Shown: positions 44,958-55,155 of the stretch, piece after piece
Layout: each line of letters begins with the position of its first letter
How positions within the stretch are numbered: position 1 is the first letter of the stretch
The notes under the pieces: generated by a model
What the model was told of the DNA's origin: nothing
Seen by the model: only the letters and a program-made list of their open reading frames with translations
Databases searched by the model: none
Program-made: the position numbers and the translations under genes
Source of the DNA: Collimonas arenae
GTDB lineage: Bacteria > Pseudomonadota > Gammaproteobacteria > Burkholderiales > Burkholderiaceae_D
Direction: 5' to 3'
Length of the DNA: 64,000 nt
Assembly: GCF_000786695.1 (NCBI RefSeq)
Contig: NZ_CP009962.1
Span: 4,712,001 to 4,776,000, forward strand

Positions 44958-47738
44958 ATGAAAAAGAAGAATTCCATGAATCTGAATATTCTCAAAGACA
45001 CATTCGTTAGCTTTGTCCGCACGCATGGCATGGACCGCCATTTCCGCCGGCTTGCTCCCGACATGTTCCGCAGCACGCCGCTTACCAAGGAAGTGCCGCC
45101 TTCGCTGGCGGAAACCTTGTCGACGGCTGCCAGCATCGACATCAGCGAGCTGTACCAAAAACTGCATAGCCGGGCCGATGGCCTGACCGAAGCCGAAGCG
45201 GATGAAATCCGCATCAAAGCCGGCCCGAACGAAGTCGAACACGAAAAGCCGATTTCGAAATGGGTCCATCTGTGGCAATGCTACAAAAACCCGTTCAATT
45301 TGCTGCTGACAGTACTGGCTACCGTATCCTTCCTCACCGAAGACATGAAAGCCACCATCGTCATCGGTTCGATGGTGGTGCTGTCGACCCTGATGCGCTT
45401 CATCCAGGAATCCCGCTCCAACACCGCTGCCGACAAGCTCAAGGCCATGGTCAGCAACACCGCGACCGTGCTGCGCCATGACCTGGCGCAGGACATTGCC
45501 GAAGAAGCCTTGCGTTATTTCGACGTCACCCTGCATCCAAAGGGCGCGCGCCGCATCGAACTGCCGATCAAGAAACTGGTGCCGGGCGATATCGTCCAGC
45601 TGTCCGCCGGCGACATGATTCCGGCCGACCTGCGCTTGCTGACCGCCAAGGACCTGTTTATCAGCCAGGCGGCGATGACCGGCGAATCGCTGCCGGTAGA
45701 GAAATTCGTCGTCCATCGCGGTCTCGATACAAGCAATCCGCTGGAACTGGACAACCTGTGCTTCATGGGCACCAACGTGGTCAGCGGATCAGCCACCGCG
45801 ATCGTGGTCACCACCGGCAACCGTACCTACTTCGGCGCGCTGGCCGAACGCGTTACTGCCTCTGACCGCACTCCTACCGCATTCCAGTCGGGCGTCAACA
45901 AGGTCAGTTGGCTGCTGATCCGCTTCATGATGGTGATGACGCCGGTGGTGTTCCTGCTGAACGGCTACACCAAGGGCGATTGGGTCGAAGCCTTCCTGTT
46001 TGCGATGTCGATCGCGGTCGGCCTGACGCCGGAAATGCTGCCGATGATTGTTACCTCGACCCTGGCCAAGGGTGCTGTCGCCCTGTCGCGCAAGAAGGTG
46101 ATCGTCAAGCGCCTGGACGCGATCCAGAACTTCGGCGCCATGGACGTGCTGTGTACCGACAAAACCGGCACCCTGACCCAGGACAAGATTTTCCTGGAGC
46201 GCCATACCGACATCCTGGGCGAACAAGACGACCTGGTGCTGGAATATGCCTATCTGAACAGCCACTACCAGACCGGTCTGAAGAACTTGCTGGACGTCGC
46301 CGTGCTGGAGCATGCCGAGCTGCAGCGTGAAATGGCGTTGGCTTCCGCCTACCGCAAGGTCGATGAAATTCCGTTCGACTTCCAGCGCCGCCGTATGTCG
46401 GTGGTGGTCAGCGAACGCGACGACCATCATGAATTGATTTGCAAAGGCGCAGTCGAGGAAATCGTCTCGGTATGTACCCACGCACGCCACAATGGCGAGG
46501 TAGTGCCGTTCACCAAGGAATTGCTGCAGGAAATCTACGAAACGACTTCCAGCCTGAACGCCGAAGGTTTGCGCGTGGTCGCAGTGGCCGCCAAGGATTT
46601 GCCGCCAACCAAGGAAGTATACGGCGTGGCCGATGAAAGCGACTTGGTCCTGATCGGTTACATCGCCTTCCTGGATCCGCCGAAGGAATCCACCAAACCT
46701 GCGCTGGATGCACTGAAGGAACACGGCATCACCGTCAAGATCCTGACCGGCGACAACGAACTGGTCACCGCCAAGATCTGCCGCCAGGTCGGCTTGCAGG
46801 TGGACGGCATGGTGCTCGGCAACGATGTCGAAAAAATGAGCGATGCCGAACTGTCAGTCGCGGTGGATACCACCACAGTCTTCGCCAAGCTGAGCCCGAC
46901 CCACAAGGAACGCATCGTGCGCGTCCTGCATGACAAGGGCCATGTAGTCGGCTTCATGGGCGACGGCATCAACGATGCGCCAGCCTTGCGCGCTGCCGAC
47001 ATCGGTATTTCGGTCGACACCGCAGTCGATATCGCGAAGGAAGCCGCCGATATCATCCTGCTGGAAAAGAGCCTGATGGTGCTGGAAGAAGGCGTGCTGG
47101 AAGGCCGCAAGACCTTTGCCAACATGCTGAAATACATCAAGATGACCGCCAGCTCGAACTTCGGCAACGTGTTCTCTGTATTGGTGGCAAGCGCCTTCCT
47201 GCCTTTCCTGCCGATGCTGCCTTTGCATCTGCTGGTGCAGAATCTGCTGTACGACATTTCGCAGATCACCATTCCTTTCGATAACGTCGACAAGGAATTC
47301 CTGGAAAAACCGCAGCGCTGGAATGCCGGCGAAATCGGCCGCTTCATGGTGTTCTTCGGTCCGATCAGCTCGATTTTCGACATCACTACCTTTGCCCTGA
47401 TGTGGTACATCTTCGGCGCCAACACGCCGGAACACCAAACCCTGTTCCAGTCCGGCTGGTTTATCGAAGGCTTGCTGTCGCAGACGCTGATCGTGCACAT
47501 GATCCGCACCCGCAAGATTCCGTTCTTCCAGAGCCGTGCTTCGTGGGCCTTGATGAGCATGACCATCATCATCATGATCATTGGCATCCTGCTGCCCATG
47601 TCGCCGCTGGCGCACTACTTCAAGCTGCAGGCCTTGCCGTTGACGTATTTCCCGTGGCTGGTCCTGATCCTGATGGCCTACGCCGTACTGACGCAGGCCA
47701 TGAAGGGTTGGTATGCACGGCGCTTTGGCTGGCAATAA
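44958..47738 (+). CDS. mgtA: Magnesium-translocating P-type ATPase
   Basis: 926 residues, the expected length for MgtA/MgtB-type P3B ATPases. Phosphorylation motif CTDKTGTLTQD, actuator TGES, nucleotide-binding part with CKGAVEEI, hinge GDGINDAPALRAADIGISVDTAVDIAKEAADIILLEKSL, and about ten membrane segments. It imports Mg2+ under limitation. Start at the ATG 44958; a second ATG six codons later is possible. A strong terminator follows. Confidence 0.95.
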   Translation: MKKKNSMNLNILKDTFVSFVRTHGMDRHFRRLAPDMFRSTPLTKEVPPSLAETLSTAASIDISELYQKLHSRADGLTEAEADEIRIKAGPNEVEHEKPISKWVHLWQCYKNPFNLLLTVLATVSFLTEDMKATIVIGSMVVLSTLMRFIQESRSNTAADKLKAMVSNTATVLRHDLAQDIAEEALRYFDVTLHPKGARRIELPIKKLVPGDIVQLSAGDMIPADLRLLTAKDLFISQAAMTGESLPVEKFVVHRGLDTSNPLELDNLCFMGTNVVSGSATAIVVTTGNRTYFGALAERVTASDRTPTAFQSGVNKVSWLLIRFMMVMTPVVFLLNGYTKGDWVEAFLFAMSIAVGLTPEMLPMIVTSTLAKGAVALSRKKVIVKRLDAIQNFGAMDVLCTDKTGTLTQDKIFLERHTDILGEQDDLVLEYAYLNSHYQTGLKNLLDVAVLEHAELQREMALASAYRKVDEIPFDFQRRRMSVVVSERDDHHELICKGAVEEIVSVCTHARHNGEVVPFTKELLQEIYETTSSLNAEGLRVVAVAAKDLPPTKEVYGVADESDLVLIGYIAFLDPPKESTKPALDALKEHGITVKILTGDNELVTAKICRQVGLQVDGMVLGNDVEKMSDAELSVAVDTTTVFAKLSPTHKERIVRVLHDKGHVVGFMGDGINDAPALRAADIGISVDTAVDIAKEAADIILLEKSLMVLEEGVLEGRKTFANMLKYIKMTASSNFGNVFSVLVASAFLPFLPMLPLHLLVQNLLYDISQITIPFDNVDKEFLEKPQRWNAGEIGRFMVFFGPISSIFDITTFALMWYIFGANTPEHQTLFQSGWFIEGLLSQTLIVHMIRTRKIPFFQSRASWALMSMTIIIMIIGILLPMSPLAHYFKLQALPLTYFPWLVLILMAYAVLTQAMKGWYARRFGWQ

Positions 47739-47770
47739 GATCTCCGCGTAATTCAACGGCGGAAAATAAA

Positions 47771-47808
47771 AAACCGCCTGGCCAGATCACTGGCCAGGCG
47801 GTTTTTTT
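47771..47808. terminator. Bidirectional Rho-independent terminator
   Basis: Perfect 15-bp stem AAACCGCCTGGCCAG with its complement, 4-base loop, followed by a run of T; A-run on the other side. It serves both mgtA and the convergent DUF1345 gene. Confidence 0.92.
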
Positions 47809-47832
47809 TATGCGTACCGGAAAACTACCTGC

Positions 47833-48483
47833 TTACCCTACCAGGCCAGCCGCGATATTGATCGACAAACCCAGAATCGCCGAATTGAACAAGAACGTCA
47901 GCACCGACTGGAACAGCACGATCTTGCGCATGGAACGGGTCATCACGCTGACATCAGAGGTTTGCACCGCGACCGCCATGGTGAACGAGAAATACAGGAA
48001 ATCCCAGTAGTTCGGATTCTTTTCATCGTCAGGAAAGCGCAGCGGCAACTTGTCCTCATCGGCAGCGTAAAACAGACGCGCGTAATGCAAGGTAAAGATG
48101 GTGCCGACCAGGAACCAGGAGCCCAGCACCGTCATCCCCGTAAACAGATAGCGGATCTCTTTCGGGCCTGGCAGGAAATCCTTGGCCTGGGTCAGGCCGA
48201 ACACCACGGCGGCGATGCTGGACACCGCAGCGATGCAAATCATGACCAGAATCATCGTGTCATTTTCGTCTTCGATCGCGGCCTTTTTCCTGACCAACTC
48301 ACAACTGGCGCGGGCCATCATCCACCACAAGATGACCAGATAGGTCCAGACACCGGCATTCCAGGCGATCAGGGCACGCGTGATTGCGGAGCTCTGCGGC
48401 ACCACGGCCCAGACGATAAGCCCGAGGATGATGGCGATGACCAGCCGCGGATGGGTGCGAAAAATCAGATTGGGGAGCTGCAT
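47833..48483 (-). CDS. DUF1345 membrane protein
   Basis: 216 residues from the ATG at 48483. Multi-pass membrane protein with IIALILGLIVWAV-type segments, GVWTYLVILWWMMA, the conserved TGMTVLGSWFLVGTIFTLHYARLFY and PNYWDFLYFSFTMAVAVQTSDVSVMTRSMRK. These match DUF1345, a family of unknown function. It follows cynS on the same strand with about 110 bases between. Confidence 0.85.
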   Translation of the reverse strand: MQLPNLIFRTHPRLVIAIILGLIVWAVVPQSSAITRALIAWNAGVWTYLVILWWMMARASCELVRKKAAIEDENDTMILVMICIAAVSSIAAVVFGLTQAKDFLPGPKEIRYLFTGMTVLGSWFLVGTIFTLHYARLFYAADEDKLPLRFPDDEKNPNYWDFLYFSFTMAVAVQTSDVSVMTRSMRKIVLFQSVLTFLFNSAILGLSINIAAGLVG

Positions 48484-48592
48484 GGCAATGGTTTCCTGTG
48501 CGCGGACTTGTAGATAGCGCACTTTACCAGAGCTGTGGCAGCACGGATGCGATGATATCCACACCACATCCGTGCATGCCGGCCGAAGGGAC

Positions 48593-49063
48593 TTAGTACG
48601 GTTTATTCGGCAAGAACTTGCCATCCAGCGTAATCACCGCACGCGCGCCGCCGTCCGGATCTTCGACCCGTTTCAGATCGAGCTTGAAGTTGATGGCGCT
48701 GATGATGCCGTCGCCGAGTTCTTCGTGCACCAGCATTTTCAGGGTTGTGCCGTAAATTTGCAGCATCTCGTAGAAACGGTAGATGGTTGGATCGGTAGGA
48801 ATGCCGCCGGGGATGCTGCCGCGCAGAGGAATCATTTGCAGCTCCAGCGCAGATTCCGCCGGCAAACCCAGCTGCCGGCACACGACTTCAGCGGCGGCCT
48901 TGGGCAAGGCGTGCTGGCCCAGTAACGCTGCGGTGACATAGGCCACGCTCAAGCTGGTCCCTTCAGCCAGTTGTTTCCATGACAGGTCCTTCAATGCCTT
49001 GGCGGCGATGACACGGGTAGTCAGAGCGATACGGTTATCTTGATAGACGTTAGCTTGTTGCAT
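48593..49063 (-). CDS. cynS: Cyanate hydratase (cyanase)
   Basis: 156 residues, the normal size. N-terminal helical domain ([35 protein letters not shown]) and C-terminal catalytic domain [35 protein letters not shown] with the conserved Arg, Glu and Ser. The decameric enzyme converts cyanate and bicarbonate to ammonia and CO2. Operon: cynT then cynS (57-base gap), with cynR divergent. Confidence 0.97.
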   Translation of the reverse strand: MQQANVYQDNRIALTTRVIAAKALKDLSWKQLAEGTSLSVAYVTAALLGQHALPKAAAEVVCRQLGLPAESALELQMIPLRGSIPGGIPTDPTIYRFYEMLQIYGTTLKMLVHEELGDGIISAINFKLDLKRVEDPDGGARAVITLDGKFLPNKPY

Positions 49064-49120
49064 GATGTTTCCTTTTCAGTGATAGAACAACTTAAAAACG
49101 ACAGATGACTATGGGTCGGG

Positions 49121-49783
49121 TTATGCAGCCAGAGCGCTACGCTTGGCCTGCGTGGCGACGGTTTCTGGAAATTCGGCGAGCGAAACGAACGTATTGCTGA
49201 CGCCATCCAGCGCCACGATGGCGCCGCTTTCGATGTCGTACACCCAGCCGTGCAGGCTCAGGCGGCCTTGCTCCAGCGCCAGCGCCACCGACGGATGAGT
49301 CTTAATGTTGGCCAACTGGGCGATGACGTTTTCACGCACCATGGAACTGAGCCGTGCGGCGGGCGATATATGGTTACGGGAAGCATTCACCGCCTTGGCC
49401 GCATCGGCGTGGCGCAACCAGCCGGCAACTGCAGGCAAGTGATCCAGGCACTTGCAGGTGGAAATCGCGGTCATGGCGCCGCAATCGGAATGGCCGCAGA
49501 CAACGATATCGGTCACGCCCAGCACCGCGACGGCATATTCGACTGTAGCGGTGACGCCGCCCGGTTCCGAACTGTACGAGGGCACGATATTGCCGGCGTT
49601 GCGTATCACGAAAATATCGCCCGGATCTTGCTGGGTCAGCAATTCCGGCACCACGCGGCTGTCGGAACAGGTAATGAACAGCGCGCTCGGATTCTGGGTA
49701 GTGGCCAGTTGCTTGAACAGACCCGACAAGCCTGGAAAAGCATCCTGCTGGAATTTCAGGACTCCTTCGACGATAGACTTCAT
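49121..49783 (-). CDS. cynT: Beta-carbonic anhydrase of the cyn operon
   Basis: 221 residues from the ATG at 49783. Zinc-site motifs CSDSRVVP and HSDCGAM with the Asp-Arg dyad, as in class-beta carbonic anhydrases. In the cyn operon it supplies bicarbonate for cyanase. First gene of the cynT-cynS unit, transcribed away from cynR. Confidence 0.94.
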   Translation of the reverse strand: MKSIVEGVLKFQQDAFPGLSGLFKQLATTQNPSALFITCSDSRVVPELLTQQDPGDIFVIRNAGNIVPSYSSEPGGVTATVEYAVAVLGVTDIVVCGHSDCGAMTAISTCKCLDHLPAVAGWLRHADAAKAVNASRNHISPAARLSSMVRENVIAQLANIKTHPSVALALEQGRLSLHGWVYDIESGAIVALDGVSNTFVSLAEFPETVATQAKRSALAA

Positions 49784-49873
49784 GGCGTTTCTCCTTGGGT
49801 GATGAAGTGATGCAGTGACGTCATCATGCAACCCTCCAACTATTACGTCCAAGACGGATATACAATCAAATCC

Positions 49874-49894
49874 ATAACCATTACCTATAGTTAT
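49874..49894. promoter_or_regulatory. LysR-type operator (ATAAC-N11-GTTAT) in the cynR-cynT gap
   Basis: A perfect ATAAC...GTTAT dyad spaced by eleven bases (T-N11-A rule of LysR-type regulators) lies five bases before the cynR start and about 90 bases from cynT. It is the likely CynR binding site for autoregulation and cyn activation. Confidence 0.6.
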
Positions 49895-49899
49895 CAATT

Positions 49900-50808
49900 A
49901 TGCTATTGCGTCATATCCGTTACCTGCTTGCCGTGGTCGAGCATGGCAATTTCACCAGGGCGGCAGAGGCGCTCTACGTCTCGCAGCCGACCTTGTCGCA
50001 ACAGATTCGCCAGCTGGAAGAAACCCTGGGTGCGCAACTGCTCGACCGCAGCGGCCGCATCGTGCGCGCTACCGATGCCGGTCAGGCATACATTATTTAT
50101 GCCAGCAGAGCGCTGCGAGAGCTGGAAGCAGGACAACGGGCGATCCACGATGTGGCGGAACTGAGCCGCGGCAGCTTGCGGCTGGCCATGACGCCCAGCT
50201 TTACCTCTTATCTGGCGGGTCCCTTGATCGCGCGCTTCAATGCCGACTATCCCGGCATTACGTTGCAGATCGTTGAACTGCCGCTAAACGGAATGGAGTC
50301 GGCCTTGCTGAACGATGAAGTTGATCTCGGCATCGCCTTCAGCCAGGTCCGTTCGCAAGAGATAAGCTGCCAGCCGCTGTTTGTGGAAAAGCTCAGCGTG
50401 GTGGTCGGCCTGGATCATCCGCTGGCGCAGCGCCCTGCCCCCATCGCCGCCGGCGATCTGACGCAACAGCCGCTGGCGCTGCTCAGCACGAATTTCGCCA
50501 CCCGGACATATGTCGACGCCTATCTGCAAGAACAGGGAATTTCTCCCAAAATAGCCATCGAAGCCAACACCATCAATGCGATTGTCGAGATTGTCCGTTA
50601 CGGCGGCGTCGCCACCATCCTGCCGGACGCCATCACGCGTGAACATCCCGCGCTGCAGGAAATCCGGATGACCCCCGCCTTACCGCAACGCACGGTAGCC
50701 TTGCTACAGCGTAAGGACGCTTATCAAAGCGCCGCCGCGCTGGCTTTCGCCAGACTCGCTGCGGACATGACGGCAGACCGTCAGGACGAAAAAAAGGCTG
50801 ATTCCTGA
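49900..50808 (+). CDS. cynR: LysR-family transcriptional regulator of cyn operon
   Basis: 302 residues. N-terminal winged helix (MLLRHIRYLLAVVEHGNFTRAAEALYVSQPTLSQQIRQLEETLGAQLLDRSGR) and C-terminal LysR effector domain (about 90-290). The divergent arrangement next to cynT and the dyad in the shared gap make it CynR, the cyanate-responsive activator. Its last codons overlap a hairpin that terminates the convergent RND operon. Confidence 0.88.
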   Translation: MLLRHIRYLLAVVEHGNFTRAAEALYVSQPTLSQQIRQLEETLGAQLLDRSGRIVRATDAGQAYIIYASRALRELEAGQRAIHDVAELSRGSLRLAMTPSFTSYLAGPLIARFNADYPGITLQIVELPLNGMESALLNDEVDLGIAFSQVRSQEISCQPLFVEKLSVVVGLDHPLAQRPAPIAAGDLTQQPLALLSTNFATRTYVDAYLQEQGISPKIAIEANTINAIVEIVRYGGVATILPDAITREHPALQEIRMTPALPQRTVALLQRKDAYQSAAALAFARLAADMTADRQDEKKADS

Positions 50809-50826
50809 GTAGTACAGGAATCAGCC
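50789..50826 (-). terminator. Rho-independent terminator of the RND operon, inside the cynR 3' end
   Basis: Perfect 12-bp stem (GGCTGATTCCTG with its complement) and 7-base loop; on the minus strand it is followed by seven T. It overlaps the last codons and stop of cynR. On the plus strand there is no T-run, so it mainly serves the RND operon, whose stop is 70 bases away. Confidence 0.85.
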
Positions 50827-50895
50827 CTAAACCCTGGGTAAATCAGCCATCCAGCTTACCGGCCGCTTACCGGGCACTCTTAACTATATGGCAGC

Positions 50896-53800
50896 TCAGG
50901 TTTCGGTGATATGCAACTTGCTGGCCACCATGTGCGCCACCGACTCGCCCGGCTTGCGGCGGAACTTGCGGCTGGCCCAGACCAGCAGATCGTCGACATA
51001 GGTGAACACCACCGGAATCACCAGCAAACTCAGGAAAGTAGAAGTCACCAGGCCGCCGATCACGGCAATCGCCATCGGTCCGCGGAAACTGGAATCTGCT
51101 CCCAACCCAAGAGCGATCGGCAACATGCCGGCGCCCATGGCGATGGTGGTCATGATGATCGGCTGGGCCCGCTTGTGACAGGCATCCATCAAGGCCTCGA
51201 AACGGCTCATCCCATGATCGCGCCTCGCCACGATGGCGTACTCCACCAGCAGGATCGAGTTCTTGACGGCGATCCCCATCAGCATCAGCAAGCCGATCAG
51301 CGACGGCATCGAGAACGAGTTATGGGTGATCAGCAATGCCGCAAACGCGCCACCAATCGACAAAGGCAGTGCCGCCAAAATCGTCACTGGTTGCAGGAAA
51401 CCCTTGAACAGCAGCACCAGCACCATGTAGACGCACAACACACCGGTCAGCATCGCCAGCGCGAAGCCGGAGAACAGTTCCTTCATGACTTCAGCATCGC
51501 CCAGTTCACCGCGCTTGACGTTTGGCGGCAAGTTTTTCAGGTTAGGCAATTCATTGATCTTCGACATCACTTCGCCAATTTCATGTCCGTTCAATTCAAC
51601 GTGGATGATGACGCGGCGATTGCGGTCGATACGGTCGATCCGTGCCGGGCCGCTGTCGAAACGGATGTCGGCAACCGAGCTCAATGGCACATTACCGTTC
51701 TTGCCTTGCACCGACAGGCGCTCCAGCACACTCAGGTCTTGCCGTGCGGCTTCCGGCAAACGCACGCGGATCGGAATCTGCCGTTCCGGCAAATTCAGCT
51801 TGGCGACCAACTGGTCATAGTCGCCGGAAGTAGCGATGCGCAACGTCTCGCCAATCGCCGAAGCGGTGACGCCCAGGTCGGCGGCTTTGGCAAAATTCGG
51901 CGTAACGATAATCTCCGGCCGCACCAGGCTGATGCTGGAAGTGATGCTGCCAAGATCCGGAATAGCGCGGATTTCGCGTTCGATAGCACGCGTCACCGTA
52001 CTCAGCGCCTGTGGATCATCACCGGACAACAACAGCTGCAATTCTTCGCCATTGCCGCCGCCACCGACGGTAAACCGCAAACCAGGCAACTGCGCCAACA
52101 GCTTGCGCAATTCAGACTCCACCGCCGTCTGCTTCTCCTTGCGCGCTGGCGGATCCTTGAGCAGTACAGTCAGGGTCGAGCGGCGCGCCTCGTCGCCGCC
52201 GATCGCGCTATATACCTGGTCAACGTTCTTGTTGGTCATCAGCAAGCGGCGTGCCTGTTCCGTACTGGCGCGTGTTTCTTCCAGGACGCTGCCGGGAGGC
52301 AGTTCCAGCGTGACCTGGGTCTGACCACGGTCGCTAGGCGGGATGAAACCAGTCGGCAGGAAAGGAATCATGGCCAACGAAGCAATAAAGAATACGGCGG
52401 CCATGACCATGGTCTTGACCCGGTGATGCATGCACCAGGAAGCCAATGCCAGGTACTTGCCCATCATGCGGCTTTCTTTCTTCTCATGCACCAGCGGCTT
52501 CAACAAGTAAGCCGCCATCATCGGCGTCAGCAGCCGCGCCACCACCAGCGACGTCGTCACGGCAATCGCCGCGGTCCAGCCAAATTGCTTGAAATATTTG
52601 CCGACGATGCCGCTCATAAACGCCGTCGGCAAGAACACCGCCACCAGCGTAAACGTCGTCGCCACCACCGCCAGGCCGATTTCATCGGCAGCTTCCATCG
52701 CCGCCTGGTAAGGCGTCTTTCCCATGCGCAGATGACGCACGATGTTTTCGATTTCCACAATCGCATCGTCCACCAGGATGCCGATCACCAGCGCCAGCGA
52801 CAGCAAAGTTACGCCGTTGAGAGAGAAGCCAAGGAAATTCATCACCATGAAGGTCGGGATGATGGACAGCGGCAGCGCCGCCGCGGCCACCAGTGTCGCC
52901 CGCCAGTCACGCAGGAAGAACCAGACTACCAGCACCGCCAGCAGCGCGCCTTCGTACAGCAAGGACATCGAACCTGCGTAGTTTTCCTTGACCGCGTCGA
53001 CGTTATTAAACGCCTCTTCGATCTTGACATGGGTGGCTTTGCTGCCCAGCTCGGCGACCGCCTTCTTCACCGCATTGGACACCGTGATTTCACTGGCGCC
53101 CTTGCTGCGGGTGATTTCAAAGCCGACCACCGGCTTGCCATCGAGCAGCGTGATCGCAGTGCGCTCGCCGATGCCGTCGGTCACCTTGGCGACCTGGTCC
53201 AGACGGATCACATGGCCATCCGGTAAAGCCATTTGCAAGGCAGCGATTTCCGCTACGTTGCCGACCGTGCCGATGGTGCGCACCGATTGCCGTGCGCCAC
53301 TGATATCAGCCTTGCCGCCCGGCGCTTCCTGTTGCACGCGTTGCAGCTGGCGCGAGATTTGCGCCGCCGATACGTTCAGGGCCGCCATGCGTTCCGGATC
53401 CAGTTCGACCAGTACTTCGCGGTTAACTCCACCCACCCGGGCGATCTTGCCGACCCCAGGCACCGACAACAGGGCTTTGGACACATCGTTGTCGACGAAC
53501 CAGGATAAAGCTTCCTCATCCAGCTGGTCGGATTTGACGGTATAGGTGATGATCGGCTGGCCGGACGTGCTGGCCTTGCCGTAGACCGGATCTCGGACGT
53601 CTGTGGGCAAATCGCTGCGAACCCGGTTGACGGCGTCATGCACATCGTCCATCGCTTCCGAAATATCTTTCTCCAGCCGGAATTCGACAGTGATGTTCAC
53701 TACGCCATCATTGATCATGGTGTAGATGTGGCGTACATCCGTGACGGTCGCGACCGAATTCTCGATCTTGCGCGCCACTTCGGTTTCCAGCTGCGAGGGC

Positions 53801-53964
53801 GAAGCGCCCGGCAAGCTGGTGGAGATCGAAATAAACGGGAAATCGATGTCTGGACTATCTTGTACCAGCATGCTTTTGAAGCTCATCAGCCCCATTACCG
53901 TGAGCATGATGAACAGCAAAATGGCTGGAACCGGGTGTTTGATCGAGAGAGCGGAAAAATTCAT
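50896..53964 (-). CDS. RND efflux permease (HAE1 family)
   Basis: 1022 residues, a typical inner-membrane RND pump. Twelve membrane segments by pattern; proton-relay Asp pair in LALVIGILVDDAIVEIEN; FLRDWRATLVAAAALPLSIIPTFMVM and the C-terminal repeat MGIAVKNSILLVEYA. It exports drugs or other small molecules using the proton gradient. Third gene of the outer-membrane factor / fusion protein / permease operon. Substrate not predictable; no regulator gene is adjacent. Confidence 0.93.
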   Translation of the reverse strand: MNFSALSIKHPVPAILLFIMLTVMGLMSFKSMLVQDSPDIDFPFISISTSLPGASPSQLETEVARKIENSVATVTDVRHIYTMINDGVVNITVEFRLEKDISEAMDDVHDAVNRVRSDLPTDVRDPVYGKASTSGQPIITYTVKSDQLDEEALSWFVDNDVSKALLSVPGVGKIARVGGVNREVLVELDPERMAALNVSAAQISRQLQRVQQEAPGGKADISGARQSVRTIGTVGNVAEIAALQMALPDGHVIRLDQVAKVTDGIGERTAITLLDGKPVVGFEITRSKGASEITVSNAVKKAVAELGSKATHVKIEEAFNNVDAVKENYAGSMSLLYEGALLAVLVVWFFLRDWRATLVAAAALPLSIIPTFMVMNFLGFSLNGVTLLSLALVIGILVDDAIVEIENIVRHLRMGKTPYQAAMEAADEIGLAVVATTFTLVAVFLPTAFMSGIVGKYFKQFGWTAAIAVTTSLVVARLLTPMMAAYLLKPLVHEKKESRMMGKYLALASWCMHHRVKTMVMAAVFFIASLAMIPFLPTGFIPPSDRGQTQVTLELPPGSVLEETRASTEQARRLLMTNKNVDQVYSAIGGDEARRSTLTVLLKDPPARKEKQTAVESELRKLLAQLPGLRFTVGGGGNGEELQLLLSGDDPQALSTVTRAIEREIRAIPDLGSITSSISLVRPEIIVTPNFAKAADLGVTASAIGETLRIATSGDYDQLVAKLNLPERQIPIRVRLPEAARQDLSVLERLSVQGKNGNVPLSSVADIRFDSGPARIDRIDRNRRVIIHVELNGHEIGEVMSKINELPNLKNLPPNVKRGELGDAEVMKELFSGFALAMLTGVLCVYMVLVLLFKGFLQPVTILAALPLSIGGAFAALLITHNSFSMPSLIGLLMLMGIAVKNSILLVEYAIVARRDHGMSRFEALMDACHKRAQPIIMTTIAMGAGMLPIALGLGADSSFRGPMAIAVIGGLVTSTFLSLLVIPVVFTYVDDLLVWASRKFRRKPGESVAHMVASKLHITET

Positions 53965-53977
53965 GACGGCTCCTCGC

Positions 53978-55147
53978 TTACTTCATCGCCAGCGGCGTCG
54001 GACTGGCAGAAGTCGGCTTTGCTTCCGACGCTACGCGCACCGTGTCGCCATCGGCCAGGAATCCAGCGCCCTTTTCCACCAGGACCGTTGTCGGAGTAAT
54101 CCCATTCGTCCCGCTTGCCACTTCAATGCGCTCGCCGATGCGACGCCCTAGCGTCACTTTGGTCTGGGTCACTTTGTTGTCCTTGCCCAGCTGATAAACG
54201 TAGCTATAGCCGTCGCGCATCACCACTGCGGTTTGCGGCAAGGTCAGCGCTTCCGCGCTACCCAGTACGAACTGACCGGTGCCGAACATGCCGGCGTGTG
54301 CGCTACCCGGCACCGGCAGGTCGACATACACCAGGCCGTTGCGCGTCAGCGGATCCACAGTCGGCGCCACCATACGCACCTTGCCGTCTACTACCACGCC
54401 ATTGGTGACCTTGAGCTTGACCGCCTGGCCGACCTTGATCTGCAGCAGGTCGGTGGCGTTCACTTCGGCACGCCATTCAAGACGGTTCTGGCGGATAAGC
54501 TTGAACAGTTCCTGTCCTTGCGACGCCACCGAACCCACCGTCGCCGTACGCGAAGAGATCACGCCGTCATCGGGCGCCAGCACCTGCGTCTGGCGCAACC
54601 GGATCTGTTGCATGTCCAGAGCAGCCTGGGCCGACATCAACTTTGCCTTGGCGCTGCGTTCGGCCACTTCGTACTGCGTGGTTTGCTGGCCGCTCAAGGC
54701 GCCGCTGTTGGCCAGCGTACGCGCCCGTTCGGCATTGGCGTCCGCCTCGGACAAGGCCGCGCGCGCTTGCTCTACCTCAGCCTTTTGCTGCGCCACTTGC
54801 GCTTCCACGCTGTCATTGGTGAAGCGCGCCAGCACCTGGCCGCGTTTGACGATATCGCCGACGTTGACGCGGACTTCCGCCAGCTGCAATCCACCCAGTT
54901 CACTGCCCACCACCGCCTCTTGCCAGGCGGCGATGCTGCCGTTGGCCGACATCGTCAGCGGCCAGTCGGCGCTTTGCGCCTTGGTGGTGGTTACCGTGAG
55001 GGATGCTTGTGGCTTGGAGGCTTCTTTATCTGCTGGTTTTTTGCTGTTACCGCTGGTGGCCCAGACGGCGCCGCCGCCAATCACAACGATCAGCGCTGCC
55101 GCAATGGCTACTAGTTTGAAAGATGGCTTTTTCATGACTGTCTTCAC
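53978..55147 (-). CDS. RND efflux periplasmic adaptor (membrane fusion protein)
   Basis: 389 residues: N-terminal membrane anchor (FKLVAIAAALIVVIGGGAVWA), lipoyl/beta-barrel adaptor parts (GSIAAWQEAVVGSELGGLQLAEVRVNVGDIVKRGQVLA), a helical hairpin (about 110-175, AQVAQQKAEVEQARAALSEADANAERARTLA) and the beta-barrel domain near VGRRIGERIEVASG. It bridges the inner-membrane permease and the outer-membrane channel. The gaps to its neighbours are about 8 and 13 bases. Confidence 0.92.
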   Translation of the reverse strand: MKTVMKKPSFKLVAIAAALIVVIGGGAVWATSGNSKKPADKEASKPQASLTVTTTKAQSADWPLTMSANGSIAAWQEAVVGSELGGLQLAEVRVNVGDIVKRGQVLARFTNDSVEAQVAQQKAEVEQARAALSEADANAERARTLANSGALSGQQTTQYEVAERSAKAKLMSAQAALDMQQIRLRQTQVLAPDDGVISSRTATVGSVASQGQELFKLIRQNRLEWRAEVNATDLLQIKVGQAVKLKVTNGVVVDGKVRMVAPTVDPLTRNGLVYVDLPVPGSAHAGMFGTGQFVLGSAEALTLPQTAVVMRDGYSYVYQLGKDNKVTQTKVTLGRRIGERIEVASGTNGITPTTVLVEKGAGFLADGDTVRVASEAKPTSASPTPLAMK

Positions 55148-55155
55148 TTGAATTT

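Noticed and set aside
50911..53226. Plus-strand 771-residue His/Gln/Arg-rich frame
   Set aside because: It is the antisense of the RND permease gene. Its composition is typical of a shadow frame and the minus strand has full family motifs.
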